64,000 nucleotides of DNA from RPRB01 sp035501615. Its GTDB lineage: Bacteria; Myxococcota; Myxococcia; Myxococcales; Myxococcaceae. The stretch spans positions 114,536 to 178,535 of the forward strand of contig DATJVY010000117.1 of the NCBI GenBank assembly GCA_035501615.1, written 5' to 3'. The position numbers and the translations under genes are program-made. This document shows positions 44,967 through 55,239 of the stretch, in pieces. The stretch's first letter is position 1. Every line of letters starts with the position of its first letter. The notes under the pieces were generated by a model. That model saw only the letters and a program-made list of their open reading frames with translations, was not told where the DNA came from and did no database searches.

Positions 44967-47123
44967 ATGCATCTGAAGAAGAGCGTCCGGGTCGGCGAGA
45001 ACGAGCTGGTCCTCGAGACCGGCAAGCTGGCGAAGCAGGCCGACGGTGCAGTCACCGTCCGCTACGGCGACACCATCATCCTCGTCACGGCGGTCAGCGC
45101 CCGGGAGAAGAAGGACGTCGACTTTCTCCCCCTCACCGTGGAGTACCAGGAGAAGCTGTACTCGGCGGGCCGCATCCCCGGGAGCTACTTCCGGCGCGAG
45201 GGACGGCTGACCGAGAAGGAGACGCTGACCTCCCGGCTGGTGGACCGCAGCTGCCGCCCGCTGTTCCCCGAGGGCTACGCCTACGAGACCCAGGTCATCG
45301 CCAGCGTCATCTCGTCCGACGCCGAGAACGAGGGCGACGTGCACGGCATCACCGGCGCCTCGACCGCGCTGATGCTCTCCGACATCCCCTTCAACGGTCC
45401 CATCGCGGGCATCCGCGTGGGGCGGGTGAACGGGCAGCTGATCGCCAACCCCACCGCGAAGCAGCGGGAGCAGTCCGACCTCGACCTGGTCATGGCCTGC
45501 AGCAGGGACGCCATCGTCATGGTGGAGGGTGGCGCGAACGAAGTCTCCGAGCCGGACATGGTGGTCGCGCTCGAGTTCGGCAAGGCCGCGGTGCTCCCGG
45601 TCATCGAGCTTCAGGAATCGATGCGCCGCGAGCTCGCCGTGCAGGTCCGCGAGTACGACAAGGCTCCCGCCGCGGACGAGTCGCTCCGGGTCCGGGTCCG
45701 CGAGCTGGCCATGCCCGCCATCGCGGCCGGCTACAAGATCCACGAGAAGCACGAGCGGTACGCCGCGCTCTCCCAGGCCAAGAAGGACGCCCTGGCCAGG
45801 CTGAAGCAGGACCTCGGCGAGTCCCTCACCCCCTCGATGGAGAAGCTGGCCAAGGCGGTGGTGGAGGACCTCAAGTACGAGCACATGCGCGAGCTCACCG
45901 TGAACGGTGGGCGAATCGGCGGCCGTCCCCACGACGTCGTGCGGACCATCACCTGCGAGGTGGGGCTCCTCCCCCGGGTGCACGGCTCGGCGCTCTTCAC
46001 CCGCGGCGAGACCCAGGCCCTGGTGGCGGCGACGCTGGGAACCAGCGAGGACGAGCAGCGGCTCGAGCTGCTCTCCGGCCAGACCTTCAAGAGGTTCATG
46101 CTCCACTACAACTTCCCGCCGTTCAGCGTGGGCGAGACCAAGCCGCTCCGCGGTCCGGGCCGCCGCGAGATCGGCCACGGTGCGCTGGCCGAGCGAGCGC
46201 TCCGGGGGATGCTGCCGAGGAGCGAGGACTTCCCCTACACCCTGCGCGTGGTCTCGGACATCCTCGAGTCCAACGGCTCCTCGTCCATGGCCTCGGTGTG
46301 CGGCGGCACGCTGAGCCTCATGGACGCCGGAGTGCCCATCAAGGCGCCGGTGGCGGGGATCGCCATGGGCCTCGTCAAGGAGGGCGAGAAGATCGCCATC
46401 CTCTCCGACATCCTCGGCGACGAGGACCACCTCGGGGACATGGACTTCAAGGTCTGTGGGACGAAGGACGGCATCACCAGCATCCAGATGGACATCAAGA
46501 TCACCGGGCTCACCACCGAGATCATGTCCCGGGCGCTGGAGCAGGCCCGCCGCGGCCGGCTGCACATCCTCGGGGAGATGCTGAAGGCCCTGGACGCCCC
46601 GCGGAAGGAGATCAGCAAGTACGCGCCGCGGATCACCACCATCATGATCCGGCCGGAGTTCATCAAGAACGTCATCGGGCCGGGCGGCAAGGTGATCAAG
46701 GACATCATCGCCCGCACCGGAGCCTCCATCAACATCGAGGACTCGGGTCGGGTGGACATCGCCTCGAACAACTCCGAGGCGGTGCAGCAGGCGATCACCA
46801 TGATCCAGGCGCTCACCCGCGAGGCCGAGGTGGGGAAGATCTACCTGGGCACGGTGCGGAAGATCGCCGAGTTCGGCGCCTTCGTGGAGCTCTTCCCCGG
46901 CACCGACGGGCTGATCCACATCTCCGAGCTCTCCGACAAGCGGGTGAAGAGCGTCTCCGACGTCCTCAAGGAGGGGGACGAGGTGATGGTCAAGGTCATC
47001 TCCATCGACCGCAGCGGGAAGATCCGCCTGTCGCGCAAGGAAGCGCTGGCGGACCGTGCCGGCGGCGCGGTGCCCCCCGCCCAGGGTGCGCCCTCGAGCG
47101 AGGCCCCGAAGGCCAAGGCCTGA
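44967..47123 (+). CDS. pnp: Polyribonucleotide nucleotidyltransferase
   Basis: 718 aa. Phosphorolytic 3'-5' exoribonuclease. First RNase PH domain with GRIPGSYFRREGRLTEKETL and RLVDRSCRPLFPEGY, helical linker, second catalytic PH domain (FSVGETKPLRGPGRREIGHG, RVVSDILESNGSSSMASVCGG, DILGDEDHLGDMDFKVCGT), KH (IRPEFIKNVIGPGGKVIKDI) and S1 (GTVRKIAEFGAFVELFPGTDGLIHIS). All domains complete. A leader stem over its Shine-Dalgarno suggests translational autocontrol. Confidence 0.97.
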   Translation: MHLKKSVRVGENELVLETGKLAKQADGAVTVRYGDTIILVTAVSAREKKDVDFLPLTVEYQEKLYSAGRIPGSYFRREGRLTEKETLTSRLVDRSCRPLFPEGYAYETQVIASVISSDAENEGDVHGITGASTALMLSDIPFNGPIAGIRVGRVNGQLIANPTAKQREQSDLDLVMACSRDAIVMVEGGANEVSEPDMVVALEFGKAAVLPVIELQESMRRELAVQVREYDKAPAADESLRVRVRELAMPAIAAGYKIHEKHERYAALSQAKKDALARLKQDLGESLTPSMEKLAKAVVEDLKYEHMRELTVNGGRIGGRPHDVVRTITCEVGLLPRVHGSALFTRGETQALVAATLGTSEDEQRLELLSGQTFKRFMLHYNFPPFSVGETKPLRGPGRREIGHGALAERALRGMLPRSEDFPYTLRVVSDILESNGSSSMASVCGGTLSLMDAGVPIKAPVAGIAMGLVKEGEKIAILSDILGDEDHLGDMDFKVCGTKDGITSIQMDIKITGLTTEIMSRALEQARRGRLHILGEMLKALDAPRKEISKYAPRITTIMIRPEFIKNVIGPGGKVIKDIIARTGASINIEDSGRVDIASNNSEAVQQAITMIQALTREAEVGKIYLGTVRKIAEFGAFVELFPGTDGLIHISELSDKRVKSVSDVLKEGDEVMVKVISIDRSGKIRLSRKEALADRAGGAVPPAQGAPSSEAPKAKA

Positions 47124-47235
47124 TGGCGGAGGCCGGCTCCCCTCTCGAGGCGACGTCAGGGAGAGGCGGAAGGATGGGCGCATGCCGATGCTGCGCCCCG
47201 TCCCCTCGAGCCGAGTGCCCGGTCATGAGGTCCCC

Positions 47236-47688
47236 GTGACCCCCGTCCGGATCCAGGTCCGGCGCGTGCGTGCCCACGCCGCGCCGCTGCCCCTTCCGCA
47301 CTATCAGAGCGACCAGGCGGCGGGGCTGGACCTCTGCGCCGACATCGAGGGCGAGTGGACGCTCGCCCCTCTCGCCCGTCGCGCGGTCCCCACGGGCATC
47401 GCCATCGCGCTGCCCCCCGGGTACGAGGGGCAGGTGCGTCCGAGATCGGGGCTGGCTCTCCGACATGGGATCACCTGCATCAACTCACCGGGGACCATCG
47501 ACGCGGACTACCGGGGCGAGATCCAGGTCCTCCTGGTGAACCTCTCCGGCGAGCCCTACACGCTCCGTCGTGGCGAGCGCATCGCGCAACTCGTGGTCGC
47601 GCCGGTGGTTCGCGGCGAGCTGGAAGAGGTGGACACATTGCCCACCACCGTCCGCGGCGAGGGCGGCTTCGGAAGCACCGGTCGCTAG
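47236..47688 (+). CDS. dut: Deoxyuridine 5'-triphosphate nucleotidohydrolase
   Basis: 150 aa, the usual trimeric dUTPase length, from GTG 47236. Motifs 1-5 are seen: AAGLDLCADI, PRSGLALRHGI, NSPGTIDADYRGEI, RRGERIAQLVV and the C-terminal RGEGGFGSTG. It hydrolyses dUTP to dUMP. GAGG lies 6 bp before the GTG. An ATG at 47182 with an equally good purine-rich site would add 18 residues, so the start is not certain. Confidence 0.94.
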   Translation: MTPVRIQVRRVRAHAAPLPLPHYQSDQAAGLDLCADIEGEWTLAPLARRAVPTGIAIALPPGYEGQVRPRSGLALRHGITCINSPGTIDADYRGEIQVLLVNLSGEPYTLRRGERIAQLVVAPVVRGELEEVDTLPTTVRGEGGFGSTGR

Positions 47689-47772
47689 CCGCCGTCCGCT
47701 TCGGCGCCGCGAGGCCGCCTGGTAGACTCGCCGCTCGTCTCGCGACCCTTCCCGCTTCCGGAGCCCGCGCAC

Positions 47773-50166
47773 TTGCTCTGCTACCGCTGCGGCAGCCACG
47801 TCCCCGACTCGGCCGAACGTTGCAGCACCTGCGGCCAGCGCCAGGTGGGGACGGCCCGGATGCCGAGCACCACCGGCATCCGCCGCCGCCTCTCCCCCGC
47901 GCTGCTCGCCGGCGCGCCCTACCGGGTCGGGGACCGCATGGCGGAGCGGTACGTGGTGAAGGACGCCGTCGGGCTGGGCCCGCTCGGCTACGTGTTCCGC
48001 GCCAGCGACGAGCAGCAGGGCATCGACGTCGCGGTGAAGATGATCCACCCCCGCTTCGTGCAGACCGCCGAGGAGCGCGAGGCCTTCACGCGCGCTGTGG
48101 AGCCGGCCCGGCGCTTCATGCAGCCCTCGCTGGCCCGGTTGCACGACCTGGGCGTGGACCAGGGCTGGCCCTACGTCACCTACAGCTTCCTCGACGGCCT
48201 CACCCTGCGGCGGATGATCGACTCCCGGCTCGCGAAGGGACAGACCTTCAGCCTCGAGGAGGTCGAGCCGTTCCTCGGCCAGCTCGCCGCGGCGCTCGAG
48301 GCCGCGCATCCGGTCGGTGCTCACGCCGACCTCAAGCCCGAGAACGTGGTCATCCTTCCGGACATGCTCCGGGTGGTGGACTGGGGGCTGGCCCGAGGTC
48401 TGCCGCGGATGCCCTTCATCCAGGCCCAGCGGCAGAAGTCGGCCCATCGCTACCTCGCGCCCGAGCTGGTCGCCGGCGCCGAGGCGGACGCCCGGGCAGA
48501 CCTCTATGGGCTCGGGGTGCTGGTGGGCGAGATGCTCACCGGCCTCACCCCGGACGACGACATCCCCGAGCTCCGGCTCACCGCCCCCGAGCTGCCGGAG
48601 GCGGTGGAGGGCTTCTACCGCCGCGCGCTCAACGAGCGGCCCGAGGCACGCTTCCGGAGCGTCCGGGAGCTCTACGAGGAGTTCGTGACGCTGCTGGCGC
48701 CCGAGCCTCGCGCCGGCGTGGTGCAGGTCGGGCAACCCGCGGCGCCGGAGGTCCCCGAGACGGTGGTGGAGGATCTCGAGCCGCTCCCCGAGTCGGAGAC
48801 CGCGGTGGAACAGCCTCCGGTGGCCGCGGCGTCCGTTCCGGAGGAGCAGGGAAGCGCACCCATCCCCGCCGCCGCGCTGCCGCGCTTCGACGGACAGGCC
48901 CCGGAGACGCCACGGCCCTCCACGCGGGAGGTGGTGGCGCTGGACCCTCCGGAGTGGACCGGCTCCCCGGCCCGCTCAGCCGAGGCTCCAGCCACCGGCT
49001 CGGGCTCGGAGCGCTGGCAGTCCCTCAGGCTCTGGGACGCCGACGAGGCCGGAGACCACGAGCCCGGCGCCCCGGCAGCTGCCGAGGCCACCGGTCCCGA
49101 GCTGCCCGTCGGCGCCCTGCTGCAAGCCAGCCGGTCCAGCGCGCTCGAGCATTCCGACGAGGACGCGGAGCGCGCGGTGGCCGGCCTCACCGAGGTGGAC
49201 CAGGGATCCGAGGCCGGCGACGAGCCTCTGCTGGCCGAGGCGCTCGGCGTCGATCTGGTGGTGGATGGCGACGAGCCCGTTCCGGCGACGCTGGCATCTC
49301 CCACGCCGCAGCCCTCAGCGGCACTCCCCCGGGTGGTGGCCGTCCCCGCGCCGCCCACCGCCCTGGTGCCGCCCCCGCCTCCGGCACCCACGCCGGGACC
49401 GCTCCCCGTGCCTTCCGTCCGCGAGGTCGCCGAGTCCAAGCCCTGGGCGACCGAGCCGCGGCCCCCTCCGTTCCGCCGCGAGATCCCCACCCTCCATCCG
49501 CGTGCGACGCCGGTGGTCGCCGGACGGGCCGAGGCGCCGGCGGTCGCCGCCCGGGCCACGCTGCCGCCGCCGCCCACGGTCCCGCCGGTGCTCGCGCCCA
49601 ACTCCCGCGTCTCGACGGCGGACGCACCCGCCTCTGGTGCCGCGCCCACCCCGCTCAGCGTCGTCCCGGAGCCTTCGCCCACCCGGCAGGAGAAGGTGGT
49701 GGTGCCTCCCCCGCTCGAGCATGCGGGCCACCCCGCGACGCCCGGCGCGGGTCGGGGCGCAGGGACCTGGAGCCCGGCCGAGCTGCTCGCGCAGGTCATC
49801 TGGGAGATCCAGGCCGAGGAGCGGGGCGAGGGTCTGTCCCTGAGCACGTCCTGGGAGCCCGTCCCGCTCGACGCCACCCAGCCGATCTCGACCGAGGAGG
49901 TCGCGGCGCGCGTGGGTGCCGACGCCCGGCCGCCGGCGACCACCACCACCGGTTCCCTCGCGGCGGTGGACGAGGACCTGCCCGCCCTCCGTCACGAGGC
50001 GGGCCGGGCAGGGATGCGCATGGCGCTCCTGACCGCGGCGGCGCTCATCCTCGGGATGCTGGGCGGGTGGAGCGCGCGGAGGCTGTTCCCCGCGCCCGCA
50101 CGTCCCCAGATCGAGCACATCTCCGAGGCGACGCCGGCGGTGCCGCTGCCGGCCCCGCGCAACTGA
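47773..50166 (+). CDS. Zinc-ribbon serine/threonine kinase-like protein with C-terminal membrane helix
   Basis: 797 aa from TTG 47773. Residues 3-20 form a zinc ribbon (CYRCGSH ... CSTCGQ). The kinase domain spans about 56-300: GLGPLGYVF loop, Lys89 in VAVKMIH, catalytic HADLKPEN with Asp186, metal motif DWG (203-205) in place of DFG, and YLAPEL. About 310-745 is a low-complexity Pro/Ala/Glu linker, and a transmembrane helix (MALLTAAALILGMLGGWSA) lies near the end. Key residues are kept, so activity is plausible. Substrates unknown. Confidence 0.83.
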   Translation: MLCYRCGSHVPDSAERCSTCGQRQVGTARMPSTTGIRRRLSPALLAGAPYRVGDRMAERYVVKDAVGLGPLGYVFRASDEQQGIDVAVKMIHPRFVQTAEEREAFTRAVEPARRFMQPSLARLHDLGVDQGWPYVTYSFLDGLTLRRMIDSRLAKGQTFSLEEVEPFLGQLAAALEAAHPVGAHADLKPENVVILPDMLRVVDWGLARGLPRMPFIQAQRQKSAHRYLAPELVAGAEADARADLYGLGVLVGEMLTGLTPDDDIPELRLTAPELPEAVEGFYRRALNERPEARFRSVRELYEEFVTLLAPEPRAGVVQVGQPAAPEVPETVVEDLEPLPESETAVEQPPVAAASVPEEQGSAPIPAAALPRFDGQAPETPRPSTREVVALDPPEWTGSPARSAEAPATGSGSERWQSLRLWDADEAGDHEPGAPAAAEATGPELPVGALLQASRSSALEHSDEDAERAVAGLTEVDQGSEAGDEPLLAEALGVDLVVDGDEPVPATLASPTPQPSAALPRVVAVPAPPTALVPPPPPAPTPGPLPVPSVREVAESKPWATEPRPPPFRREIPTLHPRATPVVAGRAEAPAVAARATLPPPPTVPPVLAPNSRVSTADAPASGAAPTPLSVVPEPSPTRQEKVVVPPPLEHAGHPATPGAGRGAGTWSPAELLAQVIWEIQAEERGEGLSLSTSWEPVPLDATQPISTEEVAARVGADARPPATTTTGSLAAVDEDLPALRHEAGRAGMRMALLTAAALILGMLGGWSARRLFPAPARPQIEHISEATPAVPLPAPRN

Positions 50167-50219
50167 CGCCGCCCACGCTGGCGCGGTCCGTCCCCCTCGG
50201 ATAAGCCTCTCGGGGAGAG

Positions 50220-51539
<1,320 letters not shown>

Positions 51540-51552
51540 GGTCCAGCCGGCG

Positions 51553-51702
51553 CTACAGGCGCTGGGTCACCACGTCGAGGAAGGTGGTGGTGCGCCGGGT
51601 GGCGAGCACCCACAGGCAGCGGAACACGCAGCGGGTGCCGAACTCCCGGTAGATGAGCCCGAGGTTCCGGACCACGTCGCGATTGGTGATCACGCCGCGC
51701 AT
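51553..51702 (-). CDS. Putative small basic protein, 49 aa
   Basis: ATG at 51702 opens MRGVITNRDVVRNLGLIYRE followed by FGTRCVFRCLWVLATRR and a C-terminal FLDVVTQRL. Codons show the strong G/C third-position bias of the window, and there is no competing gene in this purB-purC gap. No clear Shine-Dalgarno is seen. Composition is basic and amphipathic with two cysteines. I do not recognise a family. The remaining gap, 51703-51872, is less GC-rich and holds nothing else I can support. Confidence 0.5.
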   Translation of the reverse strand: MRGVITNRDVVRNLGLIYREFGTRCVFRCLWVLATRRTTTFLDVVTQRL

Positions 51703-51872
51703 GGTGCTCGTTCAAAGCAATTCGCGGGCCAGAACTACCCGTCTGGAGTTCCGAGGGGTTACGTCGACGAACCGGCGACGCTGACGAGCCACGTCCGCCC
51801 GCCCGGGGTCCGTTTCACCCGACGGTGCTGTCGGATGACCCACGCCTCCCTGGGATCGGGGCGTCCCGGTGT

Positions 51873-52829
51873 TCAGAGGTAGCCGTGCGTCTGCAAGTTC
51901 TTCCGGATGCGGTCCTCGACGTCGCCCGCGACCGTCCGGAGCGGTGTCCCGGTAATCTCGCCGTAGGCTCTCAGGTACAGCTCGGCCGTCCGGATCCGGA
52001 CGGACTCGGGGATGGTGGGGATGGGCCCGTGGCCGCTGAAGTTCTTCTCCCGGATGAGCCACTGCCGGACGGTCTCCTTGTCCAGCATCACCTGGTCGGC
52101 GCCGGAGGCGAATCGCTCGGCATAGCTCCCGGCACGCCAGAACCGCGAGCTGTCGGGGGTGTGCATCTCGTCGATGACGTACAGCGCATCGCCGACGGTG
52201 CCGAACTCGTACTTCGTGTCCACCAGGAGCAGCCCGCGGGTCCGGCACCACGCCTGCCCGGCGCGGAAGAGCGCCAGCGCCGCCTCGCGGATCCGCCCCC
52301 AGTCCCGCGCGCTGACGATGCCCCGGCGGACCACCTCGGCCTCGGAGAGCGGCTCGTCGTGCTCGCCCACCGGTGCCTTGGTGGAGGGGGTGAGGATGGG
52401 CTCGGGGAAGGCTGCGTCCTTCTTCGTGTCCGGCGCGATGTCGAGGCCGTAGGCGGTGTGTGCGCCCTTCTGCACGTCGCGCCAGAGGCTGCCCGTCAGG
52501 TAGCCGCGCACCACGACCTCGACCGGGTACGGCTTGGTGGCCCGGGCGACGGTGACGTTCGGGTCCGGGACGTCGAGGACGTGGTTGGGGACCAGCGCGG
52601 CGGTCTTGTCGAACCAGAACTGGGCGATCCGGTTCAGCACCTCGCCCTTGAAGGGGATGGTGGTGAGGACGCGGTCGAAGGCGCTGAGCCGGTCGGTGGC
52701 CACGAGGAACAGCCGGTCCCGCTGGCGGTAGACGTCGCGGACCTTGCCCCGGTATCGCTCGCCGAGCGCGTCGAGGCGCGTCTCGGCCAGGGTGTGTCCG
52801 AGCTGCTCGGAGAGAACCGGGTCCGCCAA
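51873..52829 (-). CDS. purC: Phosphoribosylaminoimidazole-succinocarboxamide synthase
   Basis: 318 aa, the longer SAICAR synthetase type. YRGKVRDVYRQRDRLFLVATDRLSAFDRVL, VPNHVLDV, VVVRGYLTGSLWRD, LLLVDTKYEFG and VIDEMHTPDSSRFW are typical active-site segments. It joins aspartate to CAIR. Start is TTG 52829 (LADPVLSEQLGHTLAETRL), as no ATG or GTG is available before the conserved region and the gene follows the lipoprotein gene by 8 bp. A frame open much further upstream is a shadow. Confidence 0.94.
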   Translation of the reverse strand: MADPVLSEQLGHTLAETRLDALGERYRGKVRDVYRQRDRLFLVATDRLSAFDRVLTTIPFKGEVLNRIAQFWFDKTAALVPNHVLDVPDPNVTVARATKPYPVEVVVRGYLTGSLWRDVQKGAHTAYGLDIAPDTKKDAAFPEPILTPSTKAPVGEHDEPLSEAEVVRRGIVSARDWGRIREAALALFRAGQAWCRTRGLLLVDTKYEFGTVGDALYVIDEMHTPDSSRFWRAGSYAERFASGADQVMLDKETVRQWLIREKNFSGHGPIPTIPESVRIRTAELYLRAYGEITGTPLRTVAGDVEDRIRKNLQTHGYL

Positions 52830-52837
52830 GGAGCGTC

Positions 52838-53401
52838 TCAGCGCGCGTCCGCCGGGGCCGCGGCGAGGTAGAGGAGGGCGGGGTTCAGCCGGAGGATCCC
52901 CTCGGCGTAGGCGGCGGCGTACGGGGCACCCGCGGCCCGCTCGACCCGGAGCGCGGCGCGCGGGCGCAGGCCCCAGCGCATCGCCAGCGAGCGCGCGACG
53001 ATCTCGGCGGCCTCGCGCTCGCTGAGTCCTTGCAGGGCCTCCCGGCGCTCGACCGGCCAGCTGTCCGCCAGGGCGCCATCCAGATTGAGGACCAGGGGCT
53101 CGCCGCCGTCGGTCAGGTCGAGCAGGTCGAGGCGCCCCTCGAGCGGGGGGGCAGCGCGCACCGCTCCGTCCTGGACGACGGGAAAGAGCGCGAGGAGGCC
53201 GTCCGGCGCCCCGGCTCCGCTTGCGCGCAGCAGGGTCCGGAAGAGCTCGGCCCGGTCCTGGACCGGGAGGGCCTCGACCTGCTCGGGCGGCTCGAGCAGC
53301 ACCTGCCGGACCGAGGGCTGGCTCGGAGGTGGCGCACCCATTCCCACCTCGCCGCAGGCGGCGAGCATGAGCACGGGAAGAGCGAGAAAGAGACGTCTCA
53401 T
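52838..53401 (-). CDS. Lipoprotein of unknown function
   Basis: 187 aa. MRRLFLALPVLMLAACGEVG is a textbook lipoprotein signal with LAAC lipobox. The mature part has a repeated Leu/Glu/Asp pattern (ALPVQDRAELFRTLLRASGA, LDLLDLTDGGEPLVLNLDG) and a C-terminal YAEGILRLNPALLYLA. No domain recognised. The ATG at 53401 is chosen over one five codons upstream because it fits the signal peptide. Co-directional with purC, 8 bp apart. Confidence 0.75.
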   Translation of the reverse strand: MRRLFLALPVLMLAACGEVGMGAPPPSQPSVRQVLLEPPEQVEALPVQDRAELFRTLLRASGAGAPDGLLALFPVVQDGAVRAAPPLEGRLDLLDLTDGGEPLVLNLDGALADSWPVERREALQGLSEREAAEIVARSLAMRWGLRPRAALRVERAAGAPYAAAYAEGILRLNPALLYLAAAPADAR

Positions 53402-53474
53402 CGGCAGAAGCGGCAAACCACCTTACCAACGTGCCGATTGAGGGGGAAAGTCACGACCGGAGGGCGCCACCTGC

Positions 53475-54203
53475 ATGTTGCTCCGCCGCCAGCTTCGCGT
53501 CGTGCTGCATCAGATCCAGTCCGCCGAGAATCTCGGCGCCGTGGCCCGTCTCCTGGCCAATTTCGACTTCCCAATCCTGAGGCTCTCCGATCCACGGCTG
53601 GAAGACGTCGAGGCGGCGCGCCGGACCGCGGTGCACGCCGGACAGGTCCTCGATGCGGCCGAGCGGAGTGCGCGGCTCGAGGAGGCGGTCGCCGACGCCG
53701 TCTACGTCCTCGGAACCAGCGGCCGCGATGCGTTGCGGGGGCGAGCGCCCGTCAGCCCGGAGGAGGGCATCGATCGGCTCCGGGCGGCGGCGGCGCGCGG
53801 TCCGGTGGCGCTTGTGCTCGGAGGCGAGCGGCGCGGGCTGTCCGACGAGGAGCTGGCGCTCTGCCAGGACGTGGCCTGCATCCCGGCGCCGGGGGCCCAG
53901 CCGTCGCTGAACCTGGCCCAGGCGGCGGCGGTGCTCCTCTACCTCGCCTCGAGGGCCGACGAGGCCGCGGCGCCCGCGGTCACGCCCGACCCGGGGGCTC
54001 CCCAGGCGCTCCGGGAGGTGCTCCGGCGGCGGATGGAGCGTGCGCTGCGCGCGGCGGATGGTCTGAATCCCCAGTCGCCGCTGCCGGTCCTGGACGAGAT
54101 GCTCCGGGCCCTGGATCGCGCGGGGCTGTCGCGCCGCGAGGCGGAGCTCTGGGCCGCCGCCTGGAAGCAGGTGGCGCGGGCGGCCGGAGCTCCGGGCGAC
54201 TGA
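53475..54203 (+). CDS. SPOUT (TrmJ-like) tRNA/rRNA 2'-O-methyltransferase
   Basis: 242 aa. Motif 1 is LHQIQSAENLGAVARLLANFDF, motif 2 VALVLGGERRGLSDEEL, motif 3 CIPAPGAQPSLNLAQAAAVLLYL, forming the SPOUT knot. Like TrmJ it has a helical C-terminal dimerisation tail of about 65 residues (LRRRMERALRAADGLNPQSPLP). Likely 2'-O-methylates position 32 of tRNAs. Divergent from the lipoprotein gene. Confidence 0.85.
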   Translation: MLLRRQLRVVLHQIQSAENLGAVARLLANFDFPILRLSDPRLEDVEAARRTAVHAGQVLDAAERSARLEEAVADAVYVLGTSGRDALRGRAPVSPEEGIDRLRAAAARGPVALVLGGERRGLSDEELALCQDVACIPAPGAQPSLNLAQAAAVLLYLASRADEAAAPAVTPDPGAPQALREVLRRRMERALRAADGLNPQSPLPVLDEMLRALDRAGLSRREAELWAAAWKQVARAAGAPGD

Positions 54204-54237
54204 CGCCCTCGTGGAGGCGCTGACACCCCGCGTCCGG

Positions 54238-54441
54238 TCATCCCGCGGTCATCCCGGTCCATCCGGGCGGATCGCTCGCGGGAAAGGACTCCCACGACGC
54301 CTGCTCGACCCAGGGTCGCGCATGGCTCGAGGAGGCCAGCGGAGGCCTCCGCCGGCGGGGCTTCCCGGCGGAGGCGACGGGCGTCCGGGACGGTCGTCCC
54401 CGCTTTCCCGTTGCGACGCGGCGCTTCCTGGTCCTGGTCAT
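54238..54441 (-). CDS. Small basic protein with ESFPASDPP tail motif, 67 aa
   Basis: 67 aa from ATG 54441. The first 45 residues are Arg/Lys/Ser-rich and likely disordered (TRTRKRRVATGKRGRPSRTP). The end, WVEQASWESFPASDPPGWTG, carries the SFPASDPP motif found at the ends of many small proteobacterial proteins of unknown function. Neighbours are an Rnk-like gene upstream and a convergent methyltransferase gene downstream. The frame extends upstream past the ATG only as a shadow of the neighbouring gene. Confidence 0.68.
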   Translation of the reverse strand: MTRTRKRRVATGKRGRPSRTPVASAGKPRRRRPPLASSSHARPWVEQASWESFPASDPPGWTGMTAG

Positions 54442-54476
54442 GGCCTGGCCCACCAGCGGCTCCGGCAGAGCGCCGC

Positions 54477-54956
54477 TCAGAGATGTCGGTCTCCCGCTGC
54501 CTCGGGTTGATACGCGACGGAGAGGACCCGGATCGTCCGGGTCCGGCCGCCGGGGACGGGCCAGGAGATGGGCTGGCCGGCCCGGAGGCCGAGAAGCGCC
54601 GTGCCGATGGGCGCGAGCACGGAGATCCACGAGCGCTGGAGGTCGGCCTCCTCGGGGTAGACGAGCACGGCCTCTCGACGCTCTGCCGTGTCGACGTCCT
54701 CGTAGATCACCCTGGAGCGCATGCTGACCAGGTCCGGTGGCAGCGCCTCCTGCGCCACCACCTGAGCGCGGTCCAGCTCGGCCTCCAGCATCTCGGCCGC
54801 GGGGCCCTGGACTCCCCAGGCATGGCGGTCGACGACCATGCGAAGCCGGTTCATGTCCTCGACGGTGACCTGGATCGGGGACTGGTGGAAGGGGCGGTGG
54901 GGGCGGGACTGCCCCGCTCCGTTGGTGAAGGACGGATCGTTCGAAGAGGCGTGCAT
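54477..54956 (-). CDS. rnk: Rnk-like protein (GreA/GreB C-terminal domain)
   Basis: 159 aa. After about 25 disordered residues: IQVTVEDMNRLRMVVDRH, LEAELDRAQVVAQEALPPDLVSMRSRVIYEDVD, then the FKBP-like GreA C-terminal domain VLVYPEEADLQRSWISVLAPIGTALLGLRAGQPISWPVPGG. It lacks the GreA coiled-coil finger, as in Rnk. Rnk binds RNA polymerase and interferes with GreA/DksA action. GGAG 6 bp before the ATG supports this start. Confidence 0.88.
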   Translation of the reverse strand: MHASSNDPSFTNGAGQSRPHRPFHQSPIQVTVEDMNRLRMVVDRHAWGVQGPAAEMLEAELDRAQVVAQEALPPDLVSMRSRVIYEDVDTAERREAVLVYPEEADLQRSWISVLAPIGTALLGLRAGQPISWPVPGGRTRTIRVLSVAYQPEAAGDRHL

Positions 54957-55239
54957 GGAGAGCTCCGGGGTCGGAGTGCGAACAGGTGGACGGTGGAAGG
55001 GATGCCGGGGCGAGCTCGCGCGCGCCGGCGAGTGAGGGTCCGGTCCTACGCGCTGCAGCGACTACCGGTTCGCCGCAGCGCTCCCGCCGGAGAAGGCGCA
55101 GACCCGCTCCGTGCGCGCGCGCACACCCGTACCGCCGGCCTCGGGGGCCCTCGCGTCGAAATGTGGCTTCCGGATCACGCCCAGCGGCTCCTCGTCGACG
55201 GCGGAAGCCGGAACTAACGCCACGTCCGTCGGGTTGCAA
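54957..55239 (-). other. Intergenic stretch upstream of rnk
   Basis: About 280 bp with no supportable gene on either strand. It contains alternating GC runs (55107-55126) but no clear promoter hexamers. It probably holds the rnk promoter. Confidence 0.4.

Noticed and set aside
47723..47728. TAGACT before the kinase gene (also seen as AGTCTA at 35251-35256 before the FecR gene) as a shared -10 element
   Set aside because: Only two copies and no matching -35 boxes; too weak to call.
55107..55126. Alternating purine-pyrimidine run (GCGCGC, CACAC) as a Z-DNA or repeat element
   Set aside because: Short and common by chance at this base composition.
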